A stretch of 64,000 bases of DNA from Roseovarius arcticus (GTDB taxonomy: Bacteria; Pseudomonadota; Alphaproteobacteria; Rhodobacterales; Rhodobacteraceae), in the NCBI RefSeq assembly GCF_006125015.1, contig NZ_SZZN01000001.1, positions 1,860,001-1,924,000 on the forward strand, read 5' to 3'. Positions within the stretch are counted from its first letter, which is position 1; each line of letters begins with the position of its first letter. Position numbers and translations under genes: made by a program. The notes beneath the pieces are model-generated. The model was not told the origin of the DNA, made no database searches, and worked only from the letters and a program-made list of their open reading frames with translations. Positions 17,141 to 26,231 of this stretch are shown here, in pieces.

Positions 17141-17750
17141 TTATATCGTGGTTTTCCATGGCAGCAGATCGCCGACGCGGTTGATCTTGTAGTCGGGGAT
17201 GCGGGCAAAGGTGTCGGCTAGTCAGCCATGCGGATCAACACCATTCAGTTTGGCGGTTTCAATCAATGTGTAGGCGATTGAGGCAGCGTTGCCTTCGATC
17301 TGCAAACTCACGAGGAGGTAGTCCTTCCGGCCAATAGCGATTGAGCGCATAGCCTGCTCGGCCGTGTCGTTGTCCAACTCCAGTATGCCGTGCTCAAGGT
17401 AGGGTCTGAGCCGTGCCATGCGCGTCTGTGCGTGTCTGATGGCATCCGCCAGTGGCGACTTTTAGGAGATGCTGGACAACTGGGCGCGCAGCCAAGCTTC
17501 CAGCTCCTCGAAGATCGGTTTTGTCATTGCCTGCCTGAGTTGAGCACGGCGTTCGGGCGGTGATTCAAGCGCCTCCTTATAAACTGCGTAGAGTTGCGCG
17601 ATGCGGTCGATAGCTTCATTGGCGATTGCCGGGCCTTGGAACCTATGGATATCGACCAACCTGCGCCTGGAATGCGCGCTGCAGGCAACCTCACGGATAT
17701 CGCCCGAGCGGTTGAGGTCTTCAAAGCCGGCGTCTCGCGCGCGCCAACCT
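17119..17750 (-). mobile_element. Degenerate IS66-family transposase fragment (TnpC C-terminal part)
   Basis: Read leftward, one frame gives the IS66 transposase C-terminal third: DIREVACSAHSRRRLVDIH, then IANEAIDRIAQLYAVYKEA, LRPYLEHGILELDNDTAEQAMR, IGRKDYLLVS, LIETAKLNGVDPHG, and finally DYKINRVGDLLPW. Two in-frame nonsense codons break it: TAA at 17462-17464, just before the KSPL segment, and TGA at 17222-17224, replacing the Trp expected after PHG. The N-terminal two-thirds and the accessory tnpA/tnpB genes are absent. It is a dead remnant between tRNA-Ser and the oxidase operon. Confidence 0.88.
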
Positions 17751-17814
17751 TAGATCCCGTCGCTGTCTCTTGGTATTGCTCACGCCCCTCACCGGGCCAA
17801 TCGACAAGCTACGG

Positions 17815-19122
17815 CTACCAAGGCCGCGAAGGCTGACCATCGCGCCATTCATCCCATCGATCGCGCAACTCGTAGGCGCGTAAGGCTAGCTGCGGCGCTA
17901 TGGCCATATAGCTTGGTGCCTGCGCCAAAGGCTCCAACGGCAGAGCCAGATCTGCCTCGGGCACGTCATTGGCCCAATCGGTCAGCACTTGCCCTACTGT
18001 CCAGCCTGTCGGCACACCGCGCCCGGACAGGCCTGTAACGGCGATGGCCCCCTCGCCCAGATGATAGAGGCGCGGGATGGTGTTGCGTTGCATATCCAGC
18101 TCGCCGGTCCATAGACACTCCCACTGAAGCCGCTTCGGCAGGCTGGGGTGATGAAAGCGCAGACGGCTATCCAGCAAGCGCAGCATTCTTGACCGGCTAC
18201 CGAACATGCGCGGAAACATTGAGGCGACGATCCGGCCATATGCGTCGCGCTTGTAGACAAGAATATTGCCGCGGCCGTCATGGGCCGTGACATTTTGCGG
18301 CAAAACCTCAGTCGCGTTCGGCATGGGCCGCGTCGCGCCCACCATTACACGCATGATGCGAAAGGTTCGGTCCAGTCCCGGCCACCCTCCTTGCGTATAG
18401 GCGCCAGTGGCAAAGATCACTTTATCAGCCATCACCGTGCCGCCCGGCGTCGCAACGCGCCATCTGGCACCGTCCCGCTGCGCCCCGGTGACGGGCGAGC
18501 GGGTGTGGATGCGCGCGCCATGTCCCTGCGCCGCACGGGCAAGACCGCGCGAGAGGCCCATTGGGTTCAGATGCGCACCGCCCGGATGCACCCAGCCACC
18601 GAACTGGCCATGCATGCCAGTGATGGCGCGCACCTCGTCTGCATCAGCGAGCCGGGTGGATTGTCCGGCAGCGTTGTAATCGTCACGCTTCTGCGCCATC
18701 GCCGCCAGTCGCCCCCGGGTCGAGGCGCACATGACATAGCCGTTTTGCACCCATTCACATTCGATGTCGTAGGAGGCTACGATCTGTGCAATCTGGTCAG
18801 CCGCGCTTAGCTGAAGCCCGATCACCGCGTCGCCGCGCCGGGCACCCAGCATCTCGATTACACCGCTCAGGCTGTGATGGTGGAATGTCGGCGTGCAGTG
18901 TCCCGCATTGCGCCCCGATCCGCCAAAGCCGACTTCGTCCGCCTCTAGAACGACAACAGACCGGCCCTCTTTGGACAGGTTTAGCGCCGTGTGAAGGCCA
19001 CAATAGCCAGCACCTATGATGCAGATTTCTGCCTCGACCGCGCTGTCCAGTGGCTGCGCCTCGTCGGCCGGGGGGGCCGTGCGCGGCCACAGAACGTCGG
19101 AAATGGGGGAAAAGCGGGTCAT
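17815..19122 (-). CDS. FAD-dependent amine/amino-acid oxidoreductase (DAO family, PuuB/OrdL-like)
   Basis: A 435-residue DAO-type flavoprotein. The dinucleotide-binding motif IIGAGYCGLHTALNLSKEG (about 34-52) is followed by LEADEVGFGGSGRNAGHC, a signature of the glycine oxidase/gamma-glutamylputrescine oxidase branch, and the C-terminal FAD-contact segment VTGLSGRGVPTGWTVG. Such enzymes oxidise secondary or primary amines or D-amino acids to imines. It is the last gene of the ABC-importer operon and overlaps the upstream ATPase gene by four bases, so it probably works on the imported compound. A second enzyme of this class stands at the operon's head. Confidence 0.82.
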   Translation of the reverse strand: MTRFSPISDVLWPRTAPPADEAQPLDSAVEAEICIIGAGYCGLHTALNLSKEGRSVVVLEADEVGFGGSGRNAGHCTPTFHHHSLSGVIEMLGARRGDAVIGLQLSAADQIAQIVASYDIECEWVQNGYVMCASTRGRLAAMAQKRDDYNAAGQSTRLADADEVRAITGMHGQFGGWVHPGGAHLNPMGLSRGLARAAQGHGARIHTRSPVTGAQRDGARWRVATPGGTVMADKVIFATGAYTQGGWPGLDRTFRIMRVMVGATRPMPNATEVLPQNVTAHDGRGNILVYKRDAYGRIVASMFPRMFGSRSRMLRLLDSRLRFHHPSLPKRLQWECLWTGELDMQRNTIPRLYHLGEGAIAVTGLSGRGVPTGWTVGQVLTDWANDVPEADLALPLEPLAQAPSYMAIAPQLALRAYELRDRWDEWRDGQPSRPW

Positions 19123-20147
19123 GCAGTGTCACGCGTGGGCACGCTTTGCTGCGTGGCAGAGGCAAGGGTCAAATCATCGCGAATGCACGCGGTCTTGTGC
19201 CCCGGCGCAACCTCGCGCAGCGCAGGCAGATCAGCGGCACAGGCATCCAGCGCATAGAGGCAACGCGTGCGAAATGGACACCCCGAGGGCGGATTGACGG
19301 CGCTTGGAATGTCGCCTTTCAGAACGATACGCTTGGCACGATCCCGGGCCTCGGGCGTGGGCGCGGCCGATAGCAATGCCTCGGTATAGGGGTGCTGGGG
19401 CGCCGAAAATAGAGCGCGGGTTGGGGCCAGCTCGACGATGCGGCCCAGATACATGACGGCGACGAAATCCGACACATGCCCCACCACAGCCAGATCGTGT
19501 GTGATGAATAGCATGGTCAGTTGCATGTCCCGCTGCAGCTTGGCGAACAGGTTTAGCACCTGGGCCTGAACCGACACGTCAAGGGCCGATACCACCTCGT
19601 CCGCCATGATAAAATCGGGGTGCACCATCAGGGCGCGGGCGATGCCAATGCGCTGGCGTTGCCCCCCCGAGAACTCGTGTGGGAAGCGGTCGATATAGGC
19701 TGCGGGCAGACCGACACGCTCCAGCATTTCGGCGGCGCGGTCGCGGCGCGCAGCGCGGCTTAGGTCGCGCTCATGAAAGCGAAGCGGCACGCCCAGCGTC
19801 TCATTCACGCTCATCCGAGGGTTGAGGCTGCTGAAAGGATCTTGAAACACCATCTGCATCCGGCGGCGCAGTGCCTTCATTTCGTCCTTGGATGCTGACG
19901 CTAAATCCATGCCGTCAAATTTGATCGTCCCGGAGGTTGGGCTGTCCAGCCCCATGACGGCGCGACCGAATGTCGATTTGCCTGACCCCGACTCGCCAAC
20001 GAGGCCCAGAACCGAGCGGTGTGGGATGTCGATGGTAATGCCGTCTACGGCCTTGACCCAAAGGCTGGGGCGTCCAAAAAGACCAGCGCGCAGCGGGAAA
20101 TGCTGCTTGAGGTCGATGGTCTGGATCAGGGGGGTATTTTCGCTCAT
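19119..20147 (-). CDS. Oligopeptide-type ABC transporter ATP-binding protein (OppF/DppF-like)
   Basis: A 342-residue ATPase with Walker A GESGSGKST, the Q-loop MVFQDPFSSLNPR, the signature FSGGQRQRIGIARAL, Walker B DFIMADEVVSALD and the H-loop ITHD. The C-terminal oligopeptide-type extension contains the Cys motif PFRTRCLYALDAC found in Opp/Dpp ATPases. I chose ATG 20147, which has GGAGG about 8 bases upstream and an ATGA overlap with the preceding gene; a longer frame to 20279 lies inside that gene. It pairs with the other ATPase to energise uptake. Confidence 0.9.
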   Translation of the reverse strand: MSENTPLIQTIDLKQHFPLRAGLFGRPSLWVKAVDGITIDIPHRSVLGLVGESGSGKSTFGRAVMGLDSPTSGTIKFDGMDLASASKDEMKALRRRMQMVFQDPFSSLNPRMSVNETLGVPLRFHERDLSRAARRDRAAEMLERVGLPAAYIDRFPHEFSGGQRQRIGIARALMVHPDFIMADEVVSALDVSVQAQVLNLFAKLQRDMQLTMLFITHDLAVVGHVSDFVAVMYLGRIVELAPTRALFSAPQHPYTEALLSAAPTPEARDRAKRIVLKGDIPSAVNPPSGCPFRTRCLYALDACAADLPALREVAPGHKTACIRDDLTLASATQQSVPTRDTA

Positions 20148-21151
20148 CCATTTGCCTCCGACAGTTCCTGCCAGCGTTTGCAGCGCACCATGTGCCCGCG
20201 TCCGGCATCCTCCAGCGGCACTGGGGGCACGTCGCACAGCCCCTCGCGCACATGGCGGCATCGCGGGTGGAACGAGCATCCCACCGGCAGGTTCGCTGGA
20301 TCGGGCACAAATCCGTCGATGGTCTGCAATTCGCCTTGCTTCAAGCCAGCTGTTTGCAGCTTCGGCACCGCGCTCATCAGGCCGCTGGTGTATGGCATCA
20401 GAGGGCGGCCAAGAACGGTATCCGTCTCGCCCTCTTCGACCATTTCGCCGGCATACATCACGATGGTGCGGTCGGCGACGTCGGCGACGACACCAAAATC
20501 ATGGGTGATGAACAGCATCGCCATGCCAGTGTCAGCTTGCAGGCGGCGCAGCAGGTCAATGATCTGCGCCTGAACTGTCACGTCCAGCGCTGTCGTCGGC
20601 TCGTCCGCTATCAGGATGTCGGGCTCCAGCGCCAGCGCGATGGCGATCATAATGCGCTGGCGCATTCCACCCGACAGCTCGTGCGGATATGTCCCCAGCC
20701 GCGCGGCGGCGTCGGGGATGCCGACCTGCTCAATCAGTTCGACCGCGCGGGCGCGGGCCGCCTTGCGCGTCATACGGCGGTGGCTGCGGATCGCCTCAAC
20801 AATCTGGGCGCCAACGGTGTGAACCGGGTTCAGCGATGTCAGCGGCTCCTGAAAGATCATCGCAATTCTGTCGCCGCGCACGCGGCGCATGCGCGATTCC
20901 GGCAATGTCAGCAAATCTGCGTCACCCTTCCCATGCAGGATAATGCGCCCGCCTGTGACCGATTGCGGCGGCGGTGGCAGAAGACCCATGATGCCAAGGC
21001 TGGTCACCGATTTTCCCGACCCCGACTCGCCCACCAGTGCCAGCGTCTTGCCCGCCTCCAGCGTGAAGTTGACGCCGCGAACGACGGTCACAACCTTGCC
21101 TTCGGACCTGAACCCGATGCTCAAATCCTCCACTGTCAGGAGCGCGTTCAT
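20144..21151 (-). CDS. Oligopeptide-type ABC transporter ATP-binding protein (OppD/DppD-like)
   Basis: A 335-residue ATPase with Walker A GESGSGKSV, the Q-loop MIFQEPLTSLNPVHTVGAQI, the signature LSGGMRQRIMIAIAL, Walker B DILIADEPTTALD and the H-loop ITHD. The C-terminal extension carries the CSFHPRCRHVREGLC Cys motif of the Opp/Dpp class. It overlaps both neighbours by four bases. Together with the adjacent permeases and the binding protein it makes a complete importer. Confidence 0.9.
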   Translation of the reverse strand: MNALLTVEDLSIGFRSEGKVVTVVRGVNFTLEAGKTLALVGESGSGKSVTSLGIMGLLPPPPQSVTGGRIILHGKGDADLLTLPESRMRRVRGDRIAMIFQEPLTSLNPVHTVGAQIVEAIRSHRRMTRKAARARAVELIEQVGIPDAAARLGTYPHELSGGMRQRIMIAIALALEPDILIADEPTTALDVTVQAQIIDLLRRLQADTGMAMLFITHDFGVVADVADRTIVMYAGEMVEEGETDTVLGRPLMPYTSGLMSAVPKLQTAGLKQGELQTIDGFVPDPANLPVGCSFHPRCRHVREGLCDVPPVPLEDAGRGHMVRCKRWQELSEANG

Positions 21152-22038
21152 GGCAGATCACTCCTTGCATCCAGCGCGTCGCGCAGCCCGTCACCGATAA
21201 AATTAAAGCTGGTAACGGCCATCGTAATCGCCACCCCCGGCACCAGCGCCAGCCATGGTGCGGTATCCAGATATTGCTGCGCGTTGTTCAGCATGTTGCC
21301 CCAGCTGGGCATCGGCGGCTGGATGCCATAGCCGAGAAAGCTGACATAGGCCTCAATCAGGATTGCGCGCGCGACAGTCAGCGTGGCGGCGACGATGATG
21401 GGACCAATGATGTTCGGCAACAGCTCGCGGAACATGATCCAGCTGTGCGATGCGCCGCTGATACGCGCGGCGGTCACAAAATCACGCTCGCGAAGCGACC
21501 GAATTTCCGCCGAGACAATGCGCGCGATCTCCATCCAGCTAGTTGCGGCGATGATAAGAGTGATCATCAGCGCACTCGGCTCCAAAAACGCGGCAAGCGT
21601 CAGCAGCAGGAATATCTGCGGAAAGCACAGAACTGAATCGGTAAAGCGCATAAGAATGGTGCCTGTCACCTTGCCAAAATAGCCCGCAACCAATCCTATG
21701 ACGGCGCCAAACAGTGTCGACAGGACCATCGCGGCCACGCCCACCATCAGCGACACACGGCCGGCCATAAAGAGGCGCGCAGCCAGATCGCGCCCCATCT
21801 CATCCGTGCCAAGGATGTATGTCTCCGTCCCCGGCGGCTTGAACCGGTCAATGATGTGGATCTCGAGCATGCCGTGCGGCAGCAGCCATGGTCCGGCGAC
21901 GCATAGGGCCGCGATGACGCTAATCATTACCAGCCCTGTGATTGCCAGCCTGTGGCGCACGAACCGGCGCACTCCGCGTGATGAAGTCCAAGGGCCATGC
22001 TTTGCGCTTGCTACGGGGGTTGCTACATTCGCCATCAT
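21148..22038 (-). CDS. Oligopeptide-type ABC transporter permease (OppC/DppC-like)
   Basis: A 296-residue inner-membrane permease. The N-terminal helix is followed by a long periplasmic loop (TYILGTDEMGRDLAARLF, typical of DppC), then five more helices. The EAA-type coupling loop is visible as AARISGASHSWIMFRELLPNIIGPI. It overlaps the DppB-like gene and the DppD-like ATPase gene by four bases on either side. It forms the heterodimeric channel with the next permease. Confidence 0.9.
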   Translation of the reverse strand: MMANVATPVASAKHGPWTSSRGVRRFVRHRLAITGLVMISVIAALCVAGPWLLPHGMLEIHIIDRFKPPGTETYILGTDEMGRDLAARLFMAGRVSLMVGVAAMVLSTLFGAVIGLVAGYFGKVTGTILMRFTDSVLCFPQIFLLLTLAAFLEPSALMITLIIAATSWMEIARIVSAEIRSLRERDFVTAARISGASHSWIMFRELLPNIIGPIIVAATLTVARAILIEAYVSFLGYGIQPPMPSWGNMLNNAQQYLDTAPWLALVPGVAITMAVTSFNFIGDGLRDALDARSDLP

Positions 22039-22985
22039 TCCAACCTCACCCTTGGATCGACACTTGCCACCAGAATGTCGGCGACCAAATTGCCCAGCAG
22101 AACAAAGATCGCCGTGAACATCAGCACACCCATGATGACCGGGTAGTCGTTGTAGCCAAGACTATCGAGAAAGAGGCGCCCGATGCCTGGCCATGTGAAG
22201 ACCGTCTCTGTCACCAACGCGCCCGACAGCAGCGTCGGCAGCTGAATGCCTGCCAGCGTGATCATCGGGATCAGCGCGTTGCGCAGAATATGCACATATA
22301 GGACACGGGGGCGGGTCAGACCCTTGGCCCGTGCAGTGCGCACAAAATCCTGGCCGATAACGTCCAGCATGGACGAGCGCATATAGCGCGACCAGATGGC
22401 AACATTGACCAGCGCCAGAACGGCGGACGGCATGATAAGGTGGCGCGCATAGTCCAGCACGCTTTCGTCGCCGATTGAATACATGTTGCCTGACGGCAGC
22501 CAGCCCAGCTTTAGCGAAAAGACATAAATCGCGACGAGGCCGAACCAGAATGTCGGGATCGACAGCGCGATCATTGCGCCAACGGTGGCCAGATAGTCGA
22601 AGGCGGAGTAGCGCCGCGTCGCGCCCAGCACGCCCACCAGCGTCCCAAGCCCGACCGACAGGATGGTAGAGCTGATGACCAGCAGCAGCGTAGCAAAGAG
22701 GTGGCCCATAATGATGTCGAGCACGGCCCGGCCATCGCGAAAACTGTGCCCCCAATCGCCAATAACCAGCCCCGTGAACCAATCAAACCATTGCACCGGC
22801 AGTGGCCTGTTCAGGCCCATCCGCTCGGCTATTTTGGCAAGCTCGACTTGGCTCATGCCCGGAGACAGGGCAAATTGAGATAACGGCCCGCCGGGGGCGA
22901 GGTGCAGGATGGTGAAGCCCAAAATCGACACCAGAAAAAGCAACAGCAGGCTGTGGCCCAGTCGGTGCAAAATAAATCTCAGCAT
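22035..22985 (-). CDS. Oligopeptide-type ABC transporter permease (OppB/DppB-like)
   Basis: A 316-residue permease starting with the typical DppB N-terminus (MLRFILHRLGHSLLLLFLVSILGF). It contains the EAA coupling loop ARAKGLTRPRVLYVHILRNALIPMI, and ends with a helix and a DPRVRLE tail. Six membrane segments are expected. It follows the substrate-binding protein gene by about 60 bases, a common spacing for a stabilising structure, although I did not define a hairpin there. Confidence 0.9.
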   Translation of the reverse strand: MLRFILHRLGHSLLLLFLVSILGFTILHLAPGGPLSQFALSPGMSQVELAKIAERMGLNRPLPVQWFDWFTGLVIGDWGHSFRDGRAVLDIIMGHLFATLLLVISSTILSVGLGTLVGVLGATRRYSAFDYLATVGAMIALSIPTFWFGLVAIYVFSLKLGWLPSGNMYSIGDESVLDYARHLIMPSAVLALVNVAIWSRYMRSSMLDVIGQDFVRTARAKGLTRPRVLYVHILRNALIPMITLAGIQLPTLLSGALVTETVFTWPGIGRLFLDSLGYNDYPVIMGVLMFTAIFVLLGNLVADILVASVDPRVRLE

Positions 22986-23045
22986 GGCCGCCTCTCCCGT
23001 GATAGTCGGCCCGCCGAATTTCGGCGGGCCGGCGGTTCAGTCAGG

Positions 23046-24698
23046 TTAGCTCCAGCGCCACTGCCCTACATTCCATGTCTCGATCCGTACGTTCACGTTT
23101 GCCATGAACCCTTCAAGGTCGGATTTGTGACCGCGCAGGTTGGCATACTGAAAGATCGGCAGGAATGGTCGATCCTCGTGGACCAGCATCTGGATCTCGT
23201 CATAGACCACCTTGCGCTCTTCCGGCACAAAGAGGCTTCCGCCCTTCTTCAGCAGTTCGTCCACCTTGTCGTTGTGATATTGCCATGTGTTTTGGCCGGC
23301 GCCGCCCTGTGCGCTAATGCCGTCAGAGGACAGATAGTTTGACACGTCGGGATCGGGGCCAGTGGTATAGTTGATGCCAACCATGACGCTGTCAAATTGT
23401 GACATCATCCAGTATTCGCCCCACATGACGGCTGGCGGCAGATTCGAGATCTGCATGTCGACGCCGATCGACGCATAGGTCTGCTGAATAAATTGCTGCG
23501 CCTGCTCGCGAACGCTATTGCCTGCGGTCGTTGAGTTCTTAAACGACAGACGTACGCCATCCTTTTCGCGGATCCCGTCCGCGCCCGGCATCCATCCCGC
23601 CGCATCCAAGACTTCGGCGGCTTTGGCCACGTCGTATTCTGCGACCGGCAGGTCCTGATTGTAGTAAAACGACTCCTTGGGCAGAAAACTCTCGGTTGAC
23701 TGGGGGATGCCGTAGTAGATCGCCTCGACGATGGAATTGCGGTCCAGCGCCAGCGATAGCGCACGGCGCACCTCGGGGTCTTTGAATTGCGGCGCTTCGG
23801 TGTTGAAGCTGATCGACTCTACTGTCGCCGACGGCATTTTGACGACCGTGCGGCCCTCGATCTGCTGCGCCTGCTCGTAGCGGTCGGGCTGGATGCCCTG
23901 AAGGCCAATCACGTCAATATCGCCGGTACGGAACTGCGTATAAAGTACAGTCATGTCCGGTATATAGCGAAAGATAGCCTTTTCCAGATAGGGTCCATCG
24001 CCGAAATATTCCGTATTGGCATTCAACAAGATGTAATTGCCCGCCACCCGTTCGCCGAACTTAAACGCTCCAGTACCAACTGGATCGTTGCGGAAATCGG
24101 TCTGATTGGGGTCCTCAGCGCCGCCAAGTATGTGTTCAGGCACCATAAATGTCCAAGACAAGATCGCCGGATAGGGCGCGAAAGGCGATTCCATTTCCCA
24201 TGTCAGTTCGTGATCGTTCACGATCTGGATGTTGCGCACCAGTTCATGGCCGGTGCGGCGCATGGCACCAAAATTCGGGTCCTGCTGAAGCTCGATGGTG
24301 AATTTCACGTCTTTGGCGGAAAACGGCTCGCCGTCGTGCCACGTCACGTCGTCGCGTAGCTTTATTCGCCAATTCAAGCCGTCCTCGGAGATGCCTCCAT
24401 TTTCGACTGTAGGCACCTCGGTAACCAAAGCGGGCTGGAACTTGCCCTCTGGATCGACGGTAAAGAGCGGATCGAAAATATTGAAATGGATGCCTTCGTC
24501 GACCTCGATATGGGGCATGTGGGGATGCATCACCGTTGGCTCTTGCGAGAAACCGATGATGACCTGGCCGGATGCGTCCTGCGCCGACAGCCGCCGGGCT
24601 GACAGGCCCGACATCATCAGCGTTATGCCAGCCGTGCCCGTCTGCAGCAGTCTGCGGCGGTTGATGCCTGCGCCCTTGGGGCCATTTTCGCTATTCAT
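23046..24698 (-). CDS. Periplasmic substrate-binding protein of the peptide/opine ABC importer
   Basis: A 550-residue family-5 extracellular solute-binding protein (DppA/OppA type). The N-terminus has a twin-arginine-like signal (NRRRLLQTGTAGITLMMSG, about residues 13-31) with cleavage expected near LSAQDA. Typical fold segments follow: LTWEMESPFAPYPAIL, FRNDPVGTGAFKF, RRALSLALDRNSIVEAIYYG and AAEVLDAAGWMPGADG. It captures the substrate in the periplasm for the adjacent permeases. The Tat-type signal suggests export in a folded state, which happens in some family members. The ligand is unknown; the flanking amine oxidases hint at a modified amino acid, an amine or an opine-like compound. Confidence 0.88.
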   Translation of the reverse strand: MNSENGPKGAGINRRRLLQTGTAGITLMMSGLSARRLSAQDASGQVIIGFSQEPTVMHPHMPHIEVDEGIHFNIFDPLFTVDPEGKFQPALVTEVPTVENGGISEDGLNWRIKLRDDVTWHDGEPFSAKDVKFTIELQQDPNFGAMRRTGHELVRNIQIVNDHELTWEMESPFAPYPAILSWTFMVPEHILGGAEDPNQTDFRNDPVGTGAFKFGERVAGNYILLNANTEYFGDGPYLEKAIFRYIPDMTVLYTQFRTGDIDVIGLQGIQPDRYEQAQQIEGRTVVKMPSATVESISFNTEAPQFKDPEVRRALSLALDRNSIVEAIYYGIPQSTESFLPKESFYYNQDLPVAEYDVAKAAEVLDAAGWMPGADGIREKDGVRLSFKNSTTAGNSVREQAQQFIQQTYASIGVDMQISNLPPAVMWGEYWMMSQFDSVMVGINYTTGPDPDVSNYLSSDGISAQGGAGQNTWQYHNDKVDELLKKGGSLFVPEERKVVYDEIQMLVHEDRPFLPIFQYANLRGHKSDLEGFMANVNVRIETWNVGQWRWS

Positions 24699-24774
24699 GT
24701 CATCTCTCCTTGTTGCTGGTTTTTATGTCTTTTCTTTTTTCAGTCAGTGTCAGTGAGGATCAGTTTGCCGAAGT

Positions 24775-26106
24775 TTAGTATCCAAGTTGCGGCGCGACCC
24801 GGCTGCCGTCTGTGAAACGTGAAAACCGGAATTCATGCGGATCGACCCGCGGTGTGCGACCCAGCACGATATCTGCCATCAGCCCGCCCGCCGCCGGCCC
24901 AATACCAAACCCGTGCCCTGAAAACCCACTTGCGATGTGCAGGCCGGGCACAGAATCTACCGCCGATATGACTGGGATCGCGTCGGGCGTGACGTCAATG
25001 CAGCCGGCCCATGTCTGGGCTACGGTGGCGTTTTTCAGCGCGGGAAACGCAGCACCGACTCTCGCCATCAGCGAATTCAGCATGCGCGGCGAAGGCGCGG
25101 GATCAAACACGCGCTCGCGCTCGAACGGGGTCACATCGCCTTCGCCCCAAGATTTTGCGCGGCGCGCCTCATGAAAAAACCGGCCCGACAGGCGGAAATG
25201 CAGATCACGGTGCTGCATTTTCAGCGCGCGCAGGTATCTTGTTGCGTAGCGAAAGGAGTTTGGCACGATTTCAACGGTGTTCCCCGACCCGGCTGAGATG
25301 CTGTATCCGCCATCGTCGCGTTTGCGCATCGCGTAATTGGTCGTCCATATTGCCTGCTCTGGCCCGCCTTCTACCGGATCTGTGCGCAACACGTGGCTTA
25401 CGACGCCCAGCGACGGCAGGTCGATGCCCAAATTGCCCAAAAACAGGTTCGACCACATTCCGCCCGCAACAACGACAGAGGTGCACGCAATCCGGCCCCG
25501 TTCGGTCACCACGCCGGTGATGCTGCCGCCCTCGGTCTCGACGCAGCGCACGGCGCAATTCGTCAGGATATGCGCGCCCTTGTCGCGTGCGGCCTCGGCA
25601 ATGGCGGGCGCGGCTTTCTGCGGCTCCGCCCGGCCATCCTCAGGAGTGTAGAGAGCGCCGACACCTTGCAAATTGGCGTCTGGGAACATCTGCTGCATTT
25701 CGGCGGGCCGCAGCATGCGGGCCTGCATCTGGTACGGCAACAGATGGTCCTTCCACCTGTTGTAGCCTTCGAATGTCGCCTCGTCTTCGCAGACAAAGCA
25801 AATGCCGGCCGGCCGATATCCGGTATCGCGCCCCGTGCGGCTGTCAAGGTCGCGCCAAAGGCGGATAGCCTCGGCCATCAGCGGGACCTCGCGCGGATCG
25901 CGGCGTGATATACGCACCCAGCCCCAATTGCGGCTTGATTGCTCATGCGCGATGCCGCCCTTTTCGCAGATGGCCACACGCTGGCCGGCCTCGGCCAATT
26001 CCAGCGCAGTCGCGCACCCTATGATGCCGCCGCCAATAACTACGACATCCACAGATTGCGGCAGATCGGTATCGCCTTCGACGTGAATGGGTGTAGGGCC
26101 GGGCAT
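24775..26106 (-). CDS. FAD-dependent oxidoreductase (DAO family), importer-associated
   Basis: A 443-residue DAO-type flavoenzyme. The FAD motif is VVVIGGGIIGCATALELAEAGQRV (about 20-43), followed by EKGGIAHEQSSRNWGWVR, the signature of the DadA/glycine-oxidase-like branch, and ending with the FAD-contact segment IASGFSGHGFGIGPAAG. It should oxidise an amine or amino acid and pass electrons to oxygen or the respiratory chain. Its ATG overlaps the stop of a 41-residue upstream ORF (TGATG). It is a paralog of the oxidase at the far end of the same operon, but the two are clearly different sequences. Confidence 0.82.
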   Translation of the reverse strand: MPGPTPIHVEGDTDLPQSVDVVVIGGGIIGCATALELAEAGQRVAICEKGGIAHEQSSRNWGWVRISRRDPREVPLMAEAIRLWRDLDSRTGRDTGYRPAGICFVCEDEATFEGYNRWKDHLLPYQMQARMLRPAEMQQMFPDANLQGVGALYTPEDGRAEPQKAAPAIAEAARDKGAHILTNCAVRCVETEGGSITGVVTERGRIACTSVVVAGGMWSNLFLGNLGIDLPSLGVVSHVLRTDPVEGGPEQAIWTTNYAMRKRDDGGYSISAGSGNTVEIVPNSFRYATRYLRALKMQHRDLHFRLSGRFFHEARRAKSWGEGDVTPFERERVFDPAPSPRMLNSLMARVGAAFPALKNATVAQTWAGCIDVTPDAIPVISAVDSVPGLHIASGFSGHGFGIGPAAGGLMADIVLGRTPRVDPHEFRFSRFTDGSRVAPQLGY

Positions 26107-26231
26107 CAGGAATATCGCTCCGGCGCATATTCAGCGATAACGCGGTACATCTCAGAATGAGCACAGCCGGGATGGATGGCGGCGCTGGCGCGCCTGCTGG
26201 CACCAGAATTCAATGCGACCTTATCGGTCAT
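26106..26231 (-). CDS. Small ORF (41 residues), translationally coupled, unknown function
   Basis: An ATG at 26231 overlaps the marR stop codon by ATGA, and the TGA stop overlaps the oxidase ATG by TGATG. The small frame therefore fills the whole marR-oxidase gap with coupling at both ends. The product begins MTDKVALNSGAS, contains AIHPGCAHSEMYRVI and ends APERYS. It has one Cys and two His and no membrane segment. I do not recognise it. It may be a real small protein of the oxidase or only a coupling leader; the perfect fit to both overlaps argues that it is translated. Confidence 0.55.
   Translation of the reverse strand: MTDKVALNSGASRRASAAIHPGCAHSEMYRVIAEYAPERYS

Noticed and set aside
20192..21331. 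Rightward open frame of 379 codons antisense to the DppD-like ATPase
   Set aside because: The strand opposite encodes a complete ABC ATPase with all motifs; this frame has none.
22162..22782. Leftward open frame of 206 codons within the DppB-like permease gene
   Set aside because: Same-strand shifted frame; the permease frame has the EAA loop and helices and the alternative is Arg/His-rich.
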